From assembly GCF_027925385.1 (NCBI RefSeq), contig NZ_AP027142.1, forward strand, positions 2,462,001 through 2,526,000: DNA of 64,000 nucleotides, given 5' to 3'. Numbering within the stretch: position 1 is the stretch's first letter; every line of letters begins with the position of its first letter. The stretch is from Methylocystis iwaonis. GTDB lineage: Bacteria > Pseudomonadota > Alphaproteobacteria > Rhizobiales > Beijerinckiaceae. The notes below the pieces were generated by a model, which saw only the letters and a program-made list of their open reading frames with translations, had not been told where the DNA came from and did not search any database. This document shows positions 61,805 to 64,000 of the stretch, piece by piece. The position numbers were made by a program, and so were the translations under genes.

Positions 61805-64000
61805 TCAGGAATAGGCGGCGCCGGACAGCGCCGCTTGTTTCGAGGCCGCGATTTGCGCCGTGAGCGCATCGTCGAAATCGCGTTGCTCGATACGCAGCGC
61901 GCCGACGTCGACGGCTTGCGTTCCGCCGGTCGGGTAAATGCGGCGGATGGCGCTCATTGCGGCGCGATCACATAAAAAGCGCACTTCGGCGGCCGACATG
62001 CCTTCGGCCGCTTGGGCGAGCGCGTCGAGATCGACGCGTTCGTCGACCGGCTTTTTGCGCAAATGCACCGCAAGAATGGCGGCGCGCGCCGCGAGATCGG
62101 GCCGCGTCACCTCCAAGTGGAAATCGAGCCTGCCCGGCCGGAGCAACGCGTCGTCGATAATATCGAGACGGTTCGTCGCGCCGATCACCCAAACCTGCTT
62201 CAACGTCTCGACGCCATCGAGCTCGGTGAGCAACTGGCTCACGACGCGGTCCGTTACCGGTGACCGGCCGTCCAGGCCACGTTTGGGCGCGAGGGAGTCG
62301 ATTTCGTCCAGAAACACCACGCAAGGCGCCGCATGACGCGCGCGCGCAAAAAGCTCGCGGACGGCCAATTCGGACTCGCCGATATATTTCGACAAGAGTT
62401 CGGGCCCCTTCACGGAAATGAAGTTCAAATTGCTCTGAGAGGCGAGCGCTTTCGCAATCAGCGTCTTTCCGTTTCCGGGCGGGCCATAGAGCAATATCCC
62501 GCGCGGCGGCTGCAAGCCGATCGCCTCGAAGAGCTGCGGCTGGCTCACCGGCCAGGCGATCGCTTCCTTCAACGCTTCCTTGATGGAGTCGAGTCCCCCG
62601 ACATCCTGCCATTCGACATTGGGCGTCTCCACCGCCACTTCGCGCAAGCCGGAGGGCGACACCTCGCTCATCGCTTCGGCGAAATCCGCCATAATAACTT
62701 CCAGCGTCATCAGCGCGTCATAGGCCATGGGGCTGTCCCCCAGCGTCAATGCGGGAAGCTGGCGACGCAGCGCCGCCATGGCCGCCTCCCGGCAAAGCGC
62801 ATTCAAATCGGCGCCAGTGAATCCATGCGTCGTCGCTGCGAGATCAGCAAGATCGATATCGATCCCAAGCGGCATGCCCCGCGCGTAAATCTCGAGGATT
62901 TCGCGCCGCGCCTGCTCATTGGGAATGCCGATGGCGATCTCCCTGTCGAACCTTCCGGGCCGGCGCAATGCGGGATCGAGGCTGTTGGGACGGTTCGTCG
63001 CCGCCATGACGATAACGTCGCCACGGCTCTTCAACCCGTCCATGAGCGCGAGCAACTGGGCGACGACGCGCTTTTCCACTTCGCCTTCCACCCGCTCCCG
63101 TTTGGGAGCCAGGGAATCGATTTCATCGAAAAAAATGATGCAGGGCGCGCGCTTTTGCGCATCCTCGAAAATCTTACGCAGTCGCGCCTCGCTCTCGCCG
63201 TAGAACTTTTGAATGATTTCGGGCCCGCTGACGTAAATGAAATCCGCGTCCGACTCGTTTGCGACCGCGCGCCCCAGAAGCGTCTTGCCGCAACCGGGAA
63301 GGCCATGCAGCAAAACGCCTTTCGGCGGCGTTATGCCGAGCCGCTCGAAGAGTTCTGGATGAAGCAGCGGCAGCTCCACCATCTCGCGGATCTTCGCGAC
63401 CTCGCGCTCCATGCCGCCCAAATCGTCGTAAGTGATGATGTCATCGGACTCCGAGGGCGCGGCGGAAGAAGAGGACGTCGACCGCGGGCGCTCCAACGAC
63501 AGCAACGTATCCGGGTGAACGATGACGGGCCCATCCGGCTCCGTTCGGCCGACGAGGAAATCACGATGCGTTCCGCCGAAAAGCGCGATCCGCACACGGT
63601 CGCCGGTGCGGATGGCGAGACCATCCAGCCGGCGCGCGGTATGTTCGATTTCGTCTTCGTGCAAAGCCCCGGCGCCGAGCGGAGTCACCACGAGCTTTTG
63701 CGCGATCGCGTGAGCAACCTTTCGGATCGTGACCATTTGGCCCAGCGCCACACCGGCGTTGGTGCGGCACACGCCGTCGAGCTGAATAAGATGCTGCCCT
63801 CTCTGTTCCTTGAAGGTCGGCATCGCCTTGGCGACGGTCTTCCCCCGGCCCGCAATTTCGAGAACTTCTCCCGGAGCGGCGCCAATCTGACGCAATGTCT
63901 CCGGATCGAGCCGCGCCACGCCGCGCCCAACATCTTCACGCCGCGCCTCGACCACGGTGAGACGCAGGATTCCGTCGCCTTGCTTGGCTTTCTCGATCAT
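61805..64000 (-). CDS. CDC48/VAT-family AAA+ ATPase with two ATPase domains
   Basis: A 731-aa unfoldase of the p97/CDC48/VAT type. The N domain (1-175) has the double-psi barrel pattern EDVGRGVARLDPETLRQIGA and GDRVRIALFG. D1 has Walker A GLPGCGKT (233-240) and Walker B CIIFFDEIDSLAPKRERVEG; D2 has Walker A GPPGNGKT (506-513) and Walker B CVVFLDEIDSLAPKRG; arginine fingers LRRPGRFDREI and LLRPGRLDFHL are in place. The ATG is formed by the last three bases of the window, so the start fits family alignments but an extension outside cannot be excluded. Such proteins are standard in archaea and patchy in bacteria. Confidence 0.92.
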   Translation of the reverse strand: MIEKAKQGDGILRLTVVEARREDVGRGVARLDPETLRQIGAAPGEVLEIAGRGKTVAKAMPTFKEQRGQHLIQLDGVCRTNAGVALGQMVTIRKVAHAIAQKLVVTPLGAGALHEDEIEHTARRLDGLAIRTGDRVRIALFGGTHRDFLVGRTEPDGPVIVHPDTLLSLERPRSTSSSSAAPSESDDIITYDDLGGMEREVAKIREMVELPLLHPELFERLGITPPKGVLLHGLPGCGKTLLGRAVANESDADFIYVSGPEIIQKFYGESEARLRKIFEDAQKRAPCIIFFDEIDSLAPKRERVEGEVEKRVVAQLLALMDGLKSRGDVIVMAATNRPNSLDPALRRPGRFDREIAIGIPNEQARREILEIYARGMPLGIDIDLADLAATTHGFTGADLNALCREAAMAALRRQLPALTLGDSPMAYDALMTLEVIMADFAEAMSEVSPSGLREVAVETPNVEWQDVGGLDSIKEALKEAIAWPVSQPQLFEAIGLQPPRGILLYGPPGNGKTLIAKALASQSNLNFISVKGPELLSKYIGESELAVRELFARARHAAPCVVFLDEIDSLAPKRGLDGRSPVTDRVVSQLLTELDGVETLKQVWVIGATNRLDIIDDALLRPGRLDFHLEVTRPDLAARAAILAVHLRKKPVDERVDLDALAQAAEGMSAAEVRFLCDRAAMSAIRRIYPTGGTQAVDVGALRIEQRDFDDALTAQIAASKQAALSGAAYS

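Noticed and set aside
1..64000. CRISPR arrays, rRNA operons, insertion sequences, prophage genes
   Set aside because: No regularly spaced direct repeats, rRNA, transposase, integrase or phage structural genes were recognised anywhere in the window.

Overview
The window is GC-rich chromosomal DNA from an alphaproteobacterium, most likely a member of the Hyphomicrobiales (Rhizobiales). The supporting signs are an alphaproteobacterial nuo gene order, an ATP12-type F1 assembly chaperone, a DivL-type cell-cycle kinase with tyrosine in place of the phospho-accepting histidine, AddAB instead of RecBCD, a fused TsaE-sugar kinase gene, and two promoters of the EcfG general-stress type. Dispersed repeats remind me of Methylocystis/Methylosinus-like genomes, but the genus is an inference.

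Layout. 1-4.8 kb: minus-strand nuoA-B-C-D-E-(small ORF)-F, cut by the left edge inside nuoF. 5-7 kb: ATP12 chaperone and an RluC-like pseudouridine synthase. 7.3-11.5 kb: a globin-coupled diguanylate cyclase, an FMN-barrel protein and a sodium:solute symporter-like protein. 12-15 kb: rpsO-pnp. 16-17 kb: an AI-2E family permease. 17.4-28.7 kb: a long minus-strand block, divL > tsaE-amgK fusion > murU-like nucleotidyltransferase > addB > addA. 29-34 kb: ahcY, a 71-aa protein and a HisKA_2 sensor kinase (both behind EcfG-type promoters), and a chemoreceptor. 34-42 kb: TerB-like protein, SDR, rpmF, GH25 lysozyme, mgtE, polysaccharide deacetylase, a Pro/Ala-rich membrane-anchored protein and an orphan modA. 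42-54 kb: VOC protein, tRNA-Leu(GAG), fatty-acid desaturase, DnaJ-domain protein, DUF72, a DUF350/small protein/glutathionylspermidine-synthase cluster (the last gene frameshifted), PEBP protein, lipB, acylphosphatase-panC, a cold-shock protein and several small unknowns.

54.4-56.7 kb is the most accessory-looking part: immediately downstream of tRNA-Ser(UGA), a distinctly AT-richer segment carries a 527-aa anti-phage dCTP-deaminase-type gene overlapped by a small unrecognised gene. This is the best candidate for a little-described defence module. 57-64 kb: a second diguanylate cyclase, a frameshifted LysM protein, a solitary second nuoD paralogue, two small unknowns, and a CDC48/VAT-type double AAA+ ATPase that runs to the right edge.

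Intergenic space is filled with several families of palindromic dispersed repeats, one of which sits inside the nuo operon between nuoB and nuoC. No rRNA, CRISPR array, transposase or integrase was seen.
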